A stretch of DNA of 64,000 nt from Lindgomyces ingoldianus (GCF_010093535.1 NW_022985220.1:257925-321924), one strand, 5' to 3'; positions 11,551 to 22,350 are shown, counted from the first letter of the stretch. Translations and numbers: made by a program. Notes: generated by a model not told the origin, from the sequence alone.

Positions 11551-12854
11551 ATGAGCAACGTGGATTTACCGAAGAAATATAAGGCGGTCGTCTATGACAA
11601 GCCGGGCAGCATCTCGACTAAAATCGAGGAATTGGATATGCCAGAACCGGGCCCAGGACAGGTTCTCATCAACTTGTACGTTTTGCTCCCTCTGCTCATT
11701 TGTCCATCCTTAGCATTTCCTCTCCGCTATTATTCTCCTATATCAGGTCACCCTTGGCATTCTCTCTATTCGAGTCTTAAATCTAACGGCTTCACAGATC
11801 CCACTCCGGTGTCTGTCACTCAGATATGGGCGTCATGATGAACTCATGGGTGATTCTACCCGCACCGACACAACCGGGACAAGTCGGCGGTCATGAAGGC
11901 GTGGGCAAGATCGTGAAGATGGGTCCTGGAACTGAGAACTCTGCCGTGAAGATAGGAGACCGTGTTGGTATTAAGTGGATGGCAGGGACTTGTGAGAGCT
12001 GTGAAGCTTGTTTTGCAGGCGCGGATGCAAATTGTTTTAACGGGGTGAGTTTAAACTTCTTCTTACCTACGAGCCTACAGTTTGTCTTAGGAGGAAACCT
12101 AGGAATACGGGGGGTGATAATTGTACGCTAACATGGAGCATAGAAAATATCTGGGTATTATACTCCTGGGACCTTCCAGCAGTATGCCCTCGGCCCAGCC
12201 AACTACGTAACTCCCATCCCAGACGCTCTCGACTCAGCCGCGGCCGCACCCATGCTCTGCGCTGGAGTCACAGTTTACTCCGCTCTTAGAAAAAGCGGCG
12301 CGGAATCTGGAAACTGGGTTGTTATTCTAGGCGCTGGAGGAGGCTTAGGCCATCTCGCCGTCCAATTCTCTTCTAAAGCAATTGGGCATCGTGTCATCGG
12401 CATCGATCACTCTTCAAAGAAAGACATTGTGTTAGAGTCAGGGGCAGAGCACTTCATCCCCATCGACGGCACAGACAACATACCCGAGACTGTCAAAGCG
12501 CTCACAGGTGGTCTAGGCGCCCACGCCGTGCTCGTCCTAACCGCCAACAATGCCGCATACGCCACCTCGGCCGAACTCCTCCGCTTCCGAGGACGTGTCG
12601 TCTGCGTCGGGATCCCAGAAGGCGAGGCAGTGGCGATCAAGAGCGCCCTGCCACAATTGATGGTGGCCAAGGAACTGCAGATTGTTGGTGTGGCGGTGGG
12701 AAGTCGGAGAGAAGCGATTGAGACATTGGATTTCGCGGCCAGGGGAGTAGTTAAGACGCATTTTAGGACGGAGAAGATGGATAGGCTGACGGGAGTCTTT
12801 GAGGATATGTTTGAGGGGAAGTTGAAGGGGAGAGTGGTGTTGGATCTTTCGTAG
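11551..12854 (+). CDS. Zinc-dependent alcohol dehydrogenase (ADH1-like)
   Basis: This is a medium-chain NAD(P)-dependent dehydrogenase, expected to interconvert alcohols and aldehydes in the cytosol. Three exons (11551-11675, 11798-12044, 12144-12854) give 360 residues; the introns are 122 nt (GTACGT/CAG) and 99 nt (GTGAGT/TAG). Catalytic zinc ligands are visible at Cys48 (GVCHSD) and His74 (GGHEG). The four structural-zinc cysteines are spaced C107-x2-C110-x2-C113-x7-C121. A Rossmann motif GAGGGLG binds the cofactor. The C-terminal pattern, with KGRVVLDLS at the end, is that of fungal tetrameric ADHs. No targeting peptide is seen. The exact substrate cannot be told from sequence: the yeast ADH1 group uses ethanol/acetaldehyde, but many filamentous paralogues act on other alcohols. 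The frame is intact throughout. Confidence 0.93.
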
Positions 12855-13230
12855 ATCTGTATGCTGGGGTTGTTGGAAATGAGGTTTGAGATTAGATTTT
12901 CATGCTCGACGGGTTTTGCTAGAATAGTGAATGTAAAGATGAAAAGATGTACTGCCCCAATATTTTCTGGCCATCAGCATAATCACCAGTAAGCACCGTG
13001 ATACATGGGAAGAAAGAAAACACATCGTCGCTCCAATAGAGATCGACGCCCAACATGGGGGGGGTGGGGTTTGTTTGAGGTTGCGCATTGGCCAATCACA
13101 TGGCGCTTATCGATTGCAGGCGAGGTCTCCTCATCCTAGAGGTCATGTCATGCCATGGATCGACGCAACAGTTCAAGTCCACCGCTATGGGCGTTGCTTC
13201 ACTGCAGTTCACCTCTGACTCCAATCTACA
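12855..13230. other. Intergenic, no gene seen
   Basis: A short spacer between two plus-strand genes. It includes a G-run (8 G) at about 13,056-13,063. No further feature is visible. Confidence 0.5.
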
Positions 13231-14798
13231 ATGGCATTGCCAGCTAGCAGGTTTCAGGCTGCGTTGAGGCTCGCCGGCAGGAGCTGGACACGGCCATGTC
13301 TGGCTCCACTACGAACAGGAGCATCATGGCGGGCGTTTTCTGCGAGCTCGAGATGGCAATTGCATACAAAGGAGATGCACGAAGAGCTACTCTCTAGCTT
13401 GAAGGTCAATCAGAGCAGGCTAATGGAGGACATACACTATACATGTCAATGGGGCACGGGTCAGAAGTGGGGAAAGGAAGAGACAGAAACCGGCATGTCA
13501 CGACTAGCTCTCTCAGACGCCGACAAAGAAGCCCGAGACTGGTTCGTCCAGACCACGAAGGCATTGGGCTGCCATACAACGGTGGATTCTATGGGCAACA
13601 TCTTCGCCATCCGGCCTGGTATTCGGAACGATGGGCCCCCAACCTTCGTGGGGTCGCATCTGGACACGCAGCCGAGCGGAGGTAGATACGATGGCATCCT
13701 AGGCGTCGCAGCTGGTGTGGAGATGCTGAAGGTGCTGGCGGACAATTGGGTTGAGACCGAATATCCTGTTGGAGTGGTAAATTGGACAAAGTAAGCTCCT
13801 CACGTGCTCTGATCGACGCAATGCTGACAGGAATGCACAGTGAGGAAGGTGCCCGCTTTCCCATCTCCATAGTTTCCTCGGGTGTATGGGCTGGCGCAAT
13901 TCCCCAGGAGACAGCCCACAACCTCCGCGAAGTTCATCCTGGTACCGCGACCATGGCTTCAGAGCTTGCAAGAATTGGCTACTTGGGTGAGACCCCAGCC
14001 AGTTTCAACAACATGCCTATGGCTGCACACTTTGAGCTGCACATCGAGCAAGGACCTCTTCTTGAGATGGCAAATAAGAAGATTGGAGTGGTGAAGGGCG
14101 TGCAAGCCTACAAGTGGCTCACGGTCAATGTCAAAGGACGGGATACCCACACAGGGACCACCGACCTGAAGAGTCGTGCTGATGCTCTTCTTGCAGCCTC
14201 GAAAATGGTCATCCATTCACACCGTCTTGCTACCGCCAATGGGTGTCTAGCCAGCACCGGCATCCTCAACCTCAAGCCAGGCAGCACAAACACCGTTCCA
14301 GGAGAAGTATCCTTTAGTCTTGACATCCGCGCACAGAAAGACCACACAGTAGCAAGAATGCTCCAGCACATCGAAAACGACTTTCCTAAGATCGCCGCCG
14401 GCGAAGACATTCTTAACTCCAACCAAGATTGCACCAAGGGCCTTCCATGCTCTATCACCATCAACCAAGACTTCGACTCCCCAGCCACACTATTCCATCC
14501 AGACTGCATTGAAGCTGTTAGCAGAGCCGCCCATAGCGTCCTCGGAGAGAACTCGAAGAATCTACTTCTGGAGATGACGAGCGGTGCCGGACATGATTCC
14601 GTATATACCAGCAAGCGATGTCCAACCAGCATGATATTCGTGCCTTGCAGAGAGGGAGTCAGCCATAACCCCGCTGAGTACTGCAAGCCGGAGGATTGCA
14701 CTCTAGGAGCGCAAGTGTTACTTCAGAGTGTGCTGAGGTTTGATCGGATGAGGGATGAGAGAAGGGTGACCTGGAAACAGGAGCCCTATACACTGTAG
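13231..14798 (+). CDS. M20-family N-carbamoyl-L-amino-acid / ureidopropionase-type amidohydrolase
   Basis: This is a metal-dependent hydrolase of the group that includes bacterial N-carbamoyl-L-amino-acid hydrolase, allantoate amidohydrolase and the yeast beta-alanine synthase PYD3. It probably removes a carbamoyl group from an amino-acid derivative. Two exons (13231-13790, 13841-14798) flank a 50-nt intron (GTAAGC/CAG) and give 505 residues. Dimetal ligands are visible in GSHLDT, the Asp of GRYDG, the Glu pair of NEEGARF, HIEQGP and a late His (SGAGHDS). The splice junction regenerates NEEGARF, which fixes the acceptor at 13840 rather than the nearby AG at 13830. The first 45 residues are Arg/Ala/Ser-rich without acidic residues, like a mitochondrial presequence. 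The substrate (N-carbamoyl-beta-alanine, another ureido compound or allantoate) cannot be decided here. Confidence 0.9.
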
Positions 14799-15802
14799 TT
14801 GAGAGAGATCATTGCATCGGCGTTGTTAAGATTGTCTTCGAAGGGATGGGGTTTCTAGGAGTTTACTGTAAGCGTGTGTTCTCGGTCAATTGTACGTCCT
14901 AATTCTCAATCCTTAGGATATAATTGAACTTCAAAATAGTCAACTTAAACTCTGACATAACATCCCTCAGCTTTCCCCGTTAAAACACGCATTCTAGAGC
15001 TTGCGCATCGCCCACCGTGCACAAGAACGCTAGCGTATCTACACAGCAGGTCCTTGTGTCAAACTCCACCCCAGCGTCTCATTCCTGTCTCTATTTCCAT
15101 CTTGAACCGAAATCACAAATACCGTGGCCTAGTATGACCCCAGAAATATGACGTTGCTTTTTTCCTTCAAAGTTCACAGCCCACCGCGACTATTCCCGCC
15201 CTCTTTGGCCTTCCATCTCGGAGGTCCAACTGATTGAAGGTAAGATTCCTTTTTTGGCTGGCTGGGGAGCTTGGCTGGGGAAGTTTCTCTGGCGGGCACA
15301 GAAATACTGTTGTTTTGTTTAACCGGAGTCTGCATGTTCAGATGACGATCGCTATACTGGAGGTAGTATCACTCTTTCTAAAGTATAGAGGGTGCTACCT
15401 ATCTGTGGGCACGAAGAAGCGGCTCTCACAAGCAACAGATACATCCTTTCACCTACCCAGTTTACAGCTTAAAATACACCCTATTGTGGTCTTTTGTCTA
15501 ATATCCTTCAGTCTTTCCTCCCCAGGCCTCTCCTGTGTTTGCTTCCGCTTCGAAAGCAATATTCCATTTGCCAACTTCCAACATAGACGCCTTTACCCCC
15601 CAACAACCAGTAGAACTCTGCTCTCGAATAGGGCTTAGAAAAGTGTAAAAGCATATAGATAAACTGTCAATCAACTCCTGCCTCACGGGTCCTCGCTTAG
15701 ACTTCGGGTACTATATATCTTCACTCTATCTCCCCTTTCTTACCCCTTCTCCAATCTCACTACAATCCCCATGCTTAACCTAAAAACTAATATCTCCCCG
15801 AC
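14799..15802. other. Intergenic, no intact gene
   Basis: The 3' flank of the amidohydrolase gene followed by pyrimidine-rich DNA. An open frame of 134 codons at 15,234-15,638 has no recognisable domain. The lost 5' half of the transporter relic that follows may have lain here, but I could not detect it. Confidence 0.45.
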
Positions 15803-16076
15803 TGCGCAATCCTAAACCCCACCAACGCCCCGGGCCTATTCCGCCTCCTCGGCGCACTCCTCTTCCCAATCGGGCTCGTCATGGTCATACTAATTGGTGC
15901 CGACCTCTTCACCTCCAACATATGTTGTGCGCTTAATCCCTCCTTGACTGCCGGTAGTCTTCCCTCCAATACCTCCCAATCTCTTCATATCCTTCTTCGG
16001 CAATCTCGCGGAGATACCGTTCTTCATGACCATCGTGACTAGCTACGCTGGGGTGTTTAAGAACACAGAGAGGTAA
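15803..16076 (+). pseudogene. Formate/nitrite transporter (FNT) family relic, frameshifted
   Basis: Two segments in different frames together resemble the middle of an FNT-type channel, a family of pentameric membrane proteins that carry formate, nitrite or similar anions. Segment one (frame of 15803) reads LFRLLGALLFPIGLVMVIL followed by GADLFTSN, the hallmark end of the family's second membrane segment. Segment two (frame of 15984, shifted by +1) reads FISFFGNLAEIPFF and MTIVTSYAGVF, the third-segment pattern. The spacing between them is close to the family's usual spacing, so a frameshift explains the break better than an intron. The frame before segment one and after 16076 is closed by stops, and the N- and C-terminal thirds are absent. 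This is most likely a decayed gene. A spliced gene with unusual exons is the alternative. Confidence 0.55.
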
Positions 16077-16854
16077 AAGAAAGAGATGGCGAGGTTGGTG
16101 ATATAGAAGGCTGTGCATCTAGAATGATATATGATATTTGAGGATCATTGGGGCGCGGGGATCTATGAGAGCTAGCCCAAACGCAATTAGGGACGGGTTG
16201 TTTAGGGCCGTAGAGTAAGGAGTTTATGAGGGGATAAGGCTGTTAGGGAAGGAGAGGAAGAGGGAGAGGGAGGGTGTTTTTCTTTCTAATTCTACACGCT
16301 TCAATCAATAGCAGTACAGGAATGTCTTCCCACTTCATAACCTATTCACACTCTTCTCTACGAACAGATGACACGTTCATAACTATGGAAGAAAGGGCTT
16401 GCAGAATGCATCTTAATATAGACTAGACTACCGTTAGTGCAGATACTATGTTGGTAAGCGTCGTGAGAAATGCCATCGACAAACCCCCAGGTGTTAAGGA
16501 CCGAGGACGTCATGGATGCCAGGGGTCTCCTACTAGTTGACATCCTTGACCCATCTATAAAACAGCCCCCCGAGTCGTAGCAACAAGAATAAATAAAGCG
16601 TGGACCTTTATTGTTTACATAACAATTTAAAGGGCTAGGTAGACCTGTACGGATCTCTACGTGGCTAGCATTTAAGGGGGGGGCTAACATGACTCCATTC
16701 CTCTTACACTTCAATCACCGAAATCTAGCCTGGTAACAAAATATACTTGTGGGCTTTCTAAACCTCATCTTATTAATACCTCGATCTTATTATCTCTCAA
16801 TTGCTACGATATTTTATCTGCCTACAGTTTTCACGACCCAATACCTGACACTCA
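16077..16854. other. Intergenic, no gene seen
   Basis: Lies between the transporter relic and the 3' end of the membrane protein gene. It contains a G-run at 16,675-16,683 and AT-rich DNA after 16,730. The minus-strand open frame of 118 codons at 16,358-16,714 shows no recognisable product. Confidence 0.45.
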
Positions 16855-17814
16855 TTATATGACCCATTCTGAAATTGAATCTATCAGCATCATCCCAATT
16901 TGAATTGCGAACGGACTCAACCCCATCATGAGATCGACGCGGTTTGCCATAATAGGGCACCACAACTCCAGCGGCATCCCAGACCACATCATCCATCTAC
17001 CAACGTACATAATAACGAACAGAACCACATACCCAGTGTACCAGAGAAAATCCTTGGTTTCCCAGGGCATAGTCCACGGCTCGTTCTCTCGCTGACCATG
17101 TTCGAAAACTCTGCAACAGGCGAGACAAGCAAAACAGGGCCCACAACAGACCGCCACCGCTCCAAGAAACACAGCCATGGCAAGTCCTACAATAACAAAA
17201 AATATCAACGGAATCAACGCAATCACTGCACCAACTCGATAACTCGGCCAGTTCCCCTTGTCCATCGCAAAGTCTCCCGAAACCATGGTTGCAGTTCCGA
17301 CGAACTGCGCAGCTATCAGACATATAATTGAATCCACGACGAAGGAATAGAAGGCTGCACCAGTCCACCCACGATGATATCCAAGGAGCGAGATGAATGG
17401 CGTCGCTCGTGGTCGAATAGCCCACAGTTGGAAAAAATCCCAGATTCGAGCATCACCTCCAGGAGGTCGGGTAATCACAGCGAGCCCGTACGTCGTCGCG
17501 ATAAGACCCCCAAGCTTGAAGATGAGGGTGAAGATATTGAAATCGATAGTGTAGTTGTCTCCGGGATACCTTTTGCGACCACAATAGCCCAGTCGCCGGT
17601 TCCCACCGAAGAGGACAGCCAGGAACGCCTCGAGATTGAAAAGAATGAGTTTTTTGATAATGGTCTTGTGCGTTGTGCAGTCATTTTCGGTACGGGTGAG
17701 GATTCCACTGAGGAGTCCCCAAGACGAGGATGTAAATGCAATGGGGTAGCCAGTTGCAAAGCATACCAGCAATGCGAAGCCTCCAATTAAAATAAATCTG
17801 GATGAAGGTGACAT
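16855..17814 (-). CDS. Multi-pass membrane protein of unknown function
   Basis: A single uninterrupted frame of 319 residues starts at an ATG (17814). About seven hydrophobic segments are visible: a first one at residues 7-27 (ILIGGFALLVCFATGYPIAF), others near 50-70, 95-115, 150-175, a long double segment near 195-235, one near 265-290 and one near 295-315. A cysteine-rich patch (CCGPCFACLACC) follows the fifth segment and could be palmitoylated or bind metal, but it is not a known motif to me. The loops are short, with a basic stretch GGNRRLGYCGRKRY. It resembles the many uncharacterised membrane proteins of filamentous ascomycetes. Length, continuous frame and hydrophobicity support a real gene. 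I do not recognise a family. Confidence 0.75.
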   Translation of the reverse strand: MSPSSRFILIGGFALLVCFATGYPIAFTSSSWGLLSGILTRTENDCTTHKTIIKKLILFNLEAFLAVLFGGNRRLGYCGRKRYPGDNYTIDFNIFTLIFKLGGLIATTYGLAVITRPPGGDARIWDFFQLWAIRPRATPFISLLGYHRGWTGAAFYSFVVDSIICLIAAQFVGTATMVSGDFAMDKGNWPSYRVGAVIALIPLIFFVIVGLAMAVFLGAVAVCCGPCFACLACCRVFEHGQRENEPWTMPWETKDFLWYTGYVVLFVIMYVGRWMMWSGMPLELWCPIMANRVDLMMGLSPFAIQIGMMLIDSISEWVI

Positions 17815-18786
17815 TCTGGAGGTATGTAACGGCTATGTGGTTTAAGATATAAGTGTAAAGGTGCTATTCTAGCCATGCGGGGGACGCAGTGGCCCACAAT
17901 GTAGAGCGGCTTTCTCTTATACTTCCCAACTCATGGACCTCGCTTCTCATTTCCATATGTAGATAACCTCTCATACCAATACTGATCCCGAGAACAAATT
18001 CTTTTGAACAGACAGGCAACTGTGGGGAGATGAAGAGGTGACACCAAGAAGGCTGAAAGCCACTTTTGCGCCAAAGCCTATTACGGTCCTCAGCCTTGCA
18101 AAGGAACTTCAACTTCATGCTTCAGCTCTGTTAAAGAACTCTCGTGTTTAGTGGGCTGTCGCAATTTACGTCAGGCCATTACCATAACCATCCATCCGTT
18201 CACGAAAAGAACTTAGGCTACGAGGTTTGGCCCTTTCCTAATTTTGTACCGCCAGAGCCAGGCAAATCAGATCTTTTCGCAAACAGGCAGAGTGAGGTTT
18301 AAGTGACACATCCTTCCTGATATGTCCTTGTTTATTCTCTTATTTCATACGTACTAGTATTATTCCGACAAGCTTTCGCTCCAGGATCGGCATCTGAAAG
18401 TCACTCATTCGTTCAATTATATCTTTTCAACTTGCATAATTTCGCAGGCGAATCTCTTAATACCTGAGACTCTTACCTTGCGCAAGCATCACGTAGATAA
18501 TTGAAGACAATCTTATTACGGACTTCCTCGTTACATTTATGGAATAGTCCGGTTATCTTTTCCGACCACTACGTTCAACTCCCTACACACGACGAGGATA
18601 AAGGGGAAGACGGAGATGAATTAACGACCAATCGTAGTCCCAAAAAAAGCCCCTCAGACTTGCCCTAGCCAGCTCACAAGAGAGAGGAATAAGAAATGGC
18701 AGCAAAGATAACAATGCCTTAATTTGTAAGCTGCAAGCTCAAATTTCCCGGAAAGTATAAATTCCTAAGATACTAGTATGAATACT
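17815..18786. other. Gene-poor intergenic DNA
   Basis: Upstream region of the membrane protein gene. Apart from a minus-strand frame of 84 codons (17,864-18,118) without recognisable content, I see no gene or repeat. Confidence 0.45.
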
Positions 18787-18909
18787 GCTTTTGCAAAAGG
18801 ATTTAGAAAGGATGGGGACGGAAAATTTATCTCCTCGGACTGCTCACGGCTGTTTAAAAAGTCAAGGGATTTGACTACTCACTTCAACCGGATCTACTGT
18901 GATATTTGA
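18787..18909 (+). pseudogene. C2H2 zinc-finger-like fragment
   Basis: A frame of 40 residues ending at a TGA (18907-18909) reads like the last finger of a fungal C2H2 protein: DCSRLFKKSRDLTTHFNRI then YCD. The phenylalanine, leucine and first histidine of the finger are correctly spaced. The first cysteine of the usual pair and the second histidine (here Tyr) are missing. There is no start codon or recognisable upstream exon. It is too short to be certain. I read it as a relic of a zinc-finger gene on the edge of the repeat island that follows. Confidence 0.3.
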
Positions 18910-19059
18910 CGGACGAAGCGAGTATGTTGTTGGTATAGGACTTTCAGTAGACTAGGATCTCAGTTTTACTGCCTAAGATAGAGGATGTCTAACAGAGGAA
19001 GATGGCAAGGGGTTTAGATAAAGGAGTATATTTTTATCTAATGAGCATTGGAAAATATT

Positions 19060-20065
19060 ATTCTCTCACACAGCACTTCCAGCAAGGCGTAGTACTGTAC
19101 GATTGGGCGATTTTGAGGCCTGTACGGGTGAGATGTTGAGTACGTTCGTACGGCAGGGAGGAAGAGAGGTAGGTGTACGTATTGTAACTGTTACAGCTTA
19201 CATAATCTATACAAATAAGCTTTAGCTTTAAAAGTTTTAATTTTATTTTAGCTATCTTTAGTAATAAAATATATAAGTATATTAACTATTCTAGTTAATT
19301 ATAAACTTAACTTTAGTATTTGTAAGAGGTATCGAGCAGGAAACAGAGGTCACAGAGAGGGAATGCAGGATAGAGGGGTGTAACAAGAGTAAACCTTAGG
19401 GTTAGAGGCAGAGGTACAGAGGCTGAGGAGCCTATATACCCCGTGCCAAGCCTAGGGTACTCAGGGGTTAGATAGCTGTAACATAACCGTGATAGTATTA
19501 TAATTATAGTTTTTAAAAATTGCTATAATTAATCTTTAGCTACAAACAGTATACTATTTTAAAATAAAGTAAAAAATATAGTGTAAAAGGCTTTTAACTT
19601 CTACAGCCTATAAGACTATGTAAAATAAATAATAAAAGTATTTAAGTAACTAAATAAAGCCTATAAAGTAGTAAAGTTTATTAATAGATAACCTTTTAAT
19701 AAAAGTAGTTAGTAATAAGCATTTTTAAAATAATAAACTATAGATAAATAGTTTAAAAACTTAAAAATTTTATTACATGTTTTTATAAACTTTTTTTAGC
19801 TAATTAAAGCTTTAAAAACTCTTTTAAAAACTCTTAAAAGCTTACTACTTACTAGAGCTCTTTTACTCTTTTAAAATTACTATATAAACTTTCTAAAAGG
19901 GTAATATAGTCTGTACTACGTACTGTACCTAGGGTATTATTAAACGTACAGTACGGCTCACGGGCTCAGTACGTTCGTACTGATCACGTGACTGTTACGG
20001 TTCACTTTGTACGGGCTGTAGTACTGCCCGTTGGAAGCCCTGCTCTCACAACCCCTTCCAGCACT
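19060..20065. repeat. AT-rich RIP-degraded transposon relic
   Basis: The composition changes abruptly to TA-rich DNA between about 19,190 and 19,960. The flanks carry related sequence: a block of palindromic GTAC-rich DNA at about 19,089-19,155 (including gtacgttcgtac) and a similar block at about 19,915-20,035 (the same 12-mer recurs at about 19,970). Outside these, ctctcaca followed by cttccagca occurs on both sides (about 19,064-19,085 and 20,043-20,064), like a duplicated target or longer direct repeats. No coding potential survives. A small non-autonomous element or a collapsed LTR element are both possible. Confidence 0.55.
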
Positions 20066-20208
20066 TTCTTCTAATATAAGAATACGACATGTAGGAAATA
20101 ATTGTAGCTAAATATCTTTGTAGCATACTTCTAGAATTGTTCTTGTCCTTCTACATAATAGCTGCCTTCCATCCTACCCTCTAAAACCCTCCACCCAACT
20201 ATATCGTC

Positions 20209-21235
20209 TCAGCCCTCTCTACTAGCCCAGAGATCCGCTATCGCCGTAGTACCGAAGATGTTGAGGGGATAACGGGTGCTATACTGGACAAACGGGCAGG
20301 GGTAGGAATGTAGAACCCTCTGGTTTTCTCCCGAAGGCATATTCGCACACACCACACTCTCTAGACAGGATAGTCCTGGTTCGGACCCCACATTGCTGAA
20401 ACCATACTAGAAACTAAAGAAAAGGACGGTATGTACTGAAAATGGAGACGCTTACATGTAGCCACAGCACCGGGCATCTAATATCCCAAAGCCTATTATG
20501 CAAGCCATCTCTATCCCTCAAATTAATCGCCGCCATTCGTGCCCTTCTCCTTCCATAGTCACCCTGGTAGTTGCCTTTGATCGTCTTTTTCCAAAGCTCC
20601 CTGACATCATTCGAACAGTTCTTTCCAAAGCCGATGTCAACCAAGAAGTTACAATACTCGTCACTTGGCTGGAAATCTGTAGTTTGGTCGTTGGTCGTCC
20701 ATTCGTTGATGGTGGGCGTAAGGAGATCGGGAGCGTTCCAGCATCCCAGGGAGCGCGTGCGGTCAGATTCGAAATCGAGAGATGTGCCTAATGGGATGAT
20801 GCCTAGGATCCATTTTCCATCAGTGGGAAATAACAACAAAAATTGATGCCATTGCGTTAGAAATTCTCCTACTCTCTTCGGTGCCACCAAAGCCATCCGA
20901 ACTGTGATCCAACCCCCTTGACTCGTCCCTAACACAAACGCTTTCTGAATCCCTAACGCATCCATTACCTGCACATTCATAACTGCAGTGTCCCAATACG
21001 TCCAGTTCTCGTTCTCCGCGCGAGTCTGCCCGTGACCGAGGAGTTCAATGGGTATGAGATTCATTTTGGAAGTAAGATCTTCGTTGGAGTACTGGTCGCG
21101 ATAGAGTTCTGATGACGTTGTGAAGGAATTAACCATGATGAGGGTGGGTTTTGATTTATCGTACGGAGCTGGCATTTGGTAAGCGGCGTCGATGCCGCCA
21201 AGGTGGGGGACCCGGACGGTTTTTGTGTTTGACAT
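20209..21235 (-). CDS. Alpha/beta hydrolase with damaged or replaced C-terminus
   Basis: Exon 1 (21235-20456) encodes 260 residues of an alpha/beta hydrolase fold: an early strand LIMVNSF, then ELLGHGQTR, the nucleophile elbow GTSQGGW, the cap region and the late strand RCPVLWLH. A GTAAGC donor at 20455 and a TAG acceptor at 20407 (49-nt intron) join it in frame to exon 2 (20406-20209), giving 325 residues. Exon 2 shows no similarity to the expected end of the fold, where the acid and the catalytic His should be. A second oddity is a 23-residue insertion between APKRV and GIIPLGTS. Its DNA has GTAGGA at one end and CTGAT...CCTAG at the other, like a 70-nt intron, but removing it breaks the frame by one base. 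I infer a gene decaying into a pseudogene or one with a remodelled end. The start was chosen at MSNTKTVRV; an in-frame ATG also lies at 21373. Confidence 0.6.
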
Positions 21236-21831
21236 GGCAGCTGTTACTTTTCCAATTTTGATAAACTGGTGTTGATAGTTTTTTGCTAGATAAAGATTCG
21301 AAGCTGGAGAGGGATCTACGTTATATCCATGCTGATGGTATGATATCCGCGGTAAGTAGAATGTACCCCTCAATCAATTGCGGGGAGGAGGTGCTAGGCA
21401 TGACATTGAGCCGGAAGAGGACCTTTGTTGTCGAGAGCCCGAAAACTACTTCCGGCTTTCCTATGGCTCAAAGCGTGAGTGATTGCTGGTCTGCCATCGG
21501 ATCCGCGACCATGATTACCTACAAGTGCTTATATCCGGGGCTAATTCTACGTGCTGTACCCCGGGTTTTCTTCAAAACCTAGTTGTACTAGGGAAGGATC
21601 GTCGACTAGTCAGGAGCTTGAGTGATTGTGAAGGGCTCAAGTACAGTTTATTCAGAGCTCAGTCGGGGATGACGTATAGTCTAACCAATCAAAGAGTCGA
21701 TTTTGAAATGCTTGGAAAGTGGAGAAGGAAGAAGACATGCTTTACCAAATTCGCACAACCATGCCGTATACATCGACCAGCGATTTCCAAGCTAATCGGC
21801 CTTCATCCCCACAACACTTCCGCTGCTTCTC
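21236..21831. other. Intergenic, no gene seen
   Basis: Promoter side of the hydrolase gene and 3' flank of the next minus-strand gene. The plus-strand open frames here are shadows without recognisable content. Confidence 0.45.
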
Positions 21832-22350
21832 CTACTCAAATTTCCCACCCTTAACGCCTTGTCTCCAGACAACACTTCCTAGGAACCCAGAAGCCATCCC
21901 TAGCCCCGCACCACTCAAAACTGCCTTCCCTATTCCCACCGGCATCTTCCCTCGTCTCGCAGCTAATACCCCTGTAATTACGCCTACCACAGCTCCCTCT
22001 AAAGTCCACCAATCCTGCTCAACCTGCCCTTTATTCTCAATCAACCTCCACGAACGGTCTTTCCACTCAATTTCCTCCCTCCCTCGCATTCGAGCGAACG
22101 TCGCAACAACTCCAAAGATCGACCCGATGACGAGTCCACGTGCTGAATGTGTGAGGAGTCGAGGTATTAGAGTAGAGGCATTGAACGCCGTTGCGTGTCG
22201 GTAGCGGGAGACGAGCAACGATGAAGGTGCGGTTATTAGGGGGAAAACAGAGCCCATCATGGCGCCTGCACGGATGACATGGAGGTAGAGGATTTCGTGG
22301 GAGAGTGGCTGGTCTTCTGCATAGGGGGGATGTGGGAATAGCGATGTCAT
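21832..22350 (-). CDS. Small membrane protein of unknown function (DUF1757-like)
   Basis: A single-exon frame of 172 residues. The N-terminal part has a conserved-looking block LSHEILYLHVIRAGAMMGSV. Three to four hydrophobic, glycine-rich segments follow: AGAMMGSVFPLITAPSSLL, GLVIGSIFGVVATFA, TLEGAVVGVITGVLAA and AVLSGAGLGMASGFLGSVV. Repeated GxxxG-type spacings suggest close helix packing, as in mitochondrial inner-membrane proteins. Charged loops lie between them (REEIEWKDRSWRL). The arrangement resembles a fungal family I remember as DUF1757, but I could not check this. There is no cleavable presequence. The frame is intact and the start is the only ATG near the N-terminus. The role is unknown. 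Confidence 0.75.
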   Translation of the reverse strand: MTSLFPHPPYAEDQPLSHEILYLHVIRAGAMMGSVFPLITAPSSLLVSRYRHATAFNASTLIPRLLTHSARGLVIGSIFGVVATFARMRGREEIEWKDRSWRLIENKGQVEQDWWTLEGAVVGVITGVLAARRGKMPVGIGKAVLSGAGLGMASGFLGSVVWRQGVKGGKFE

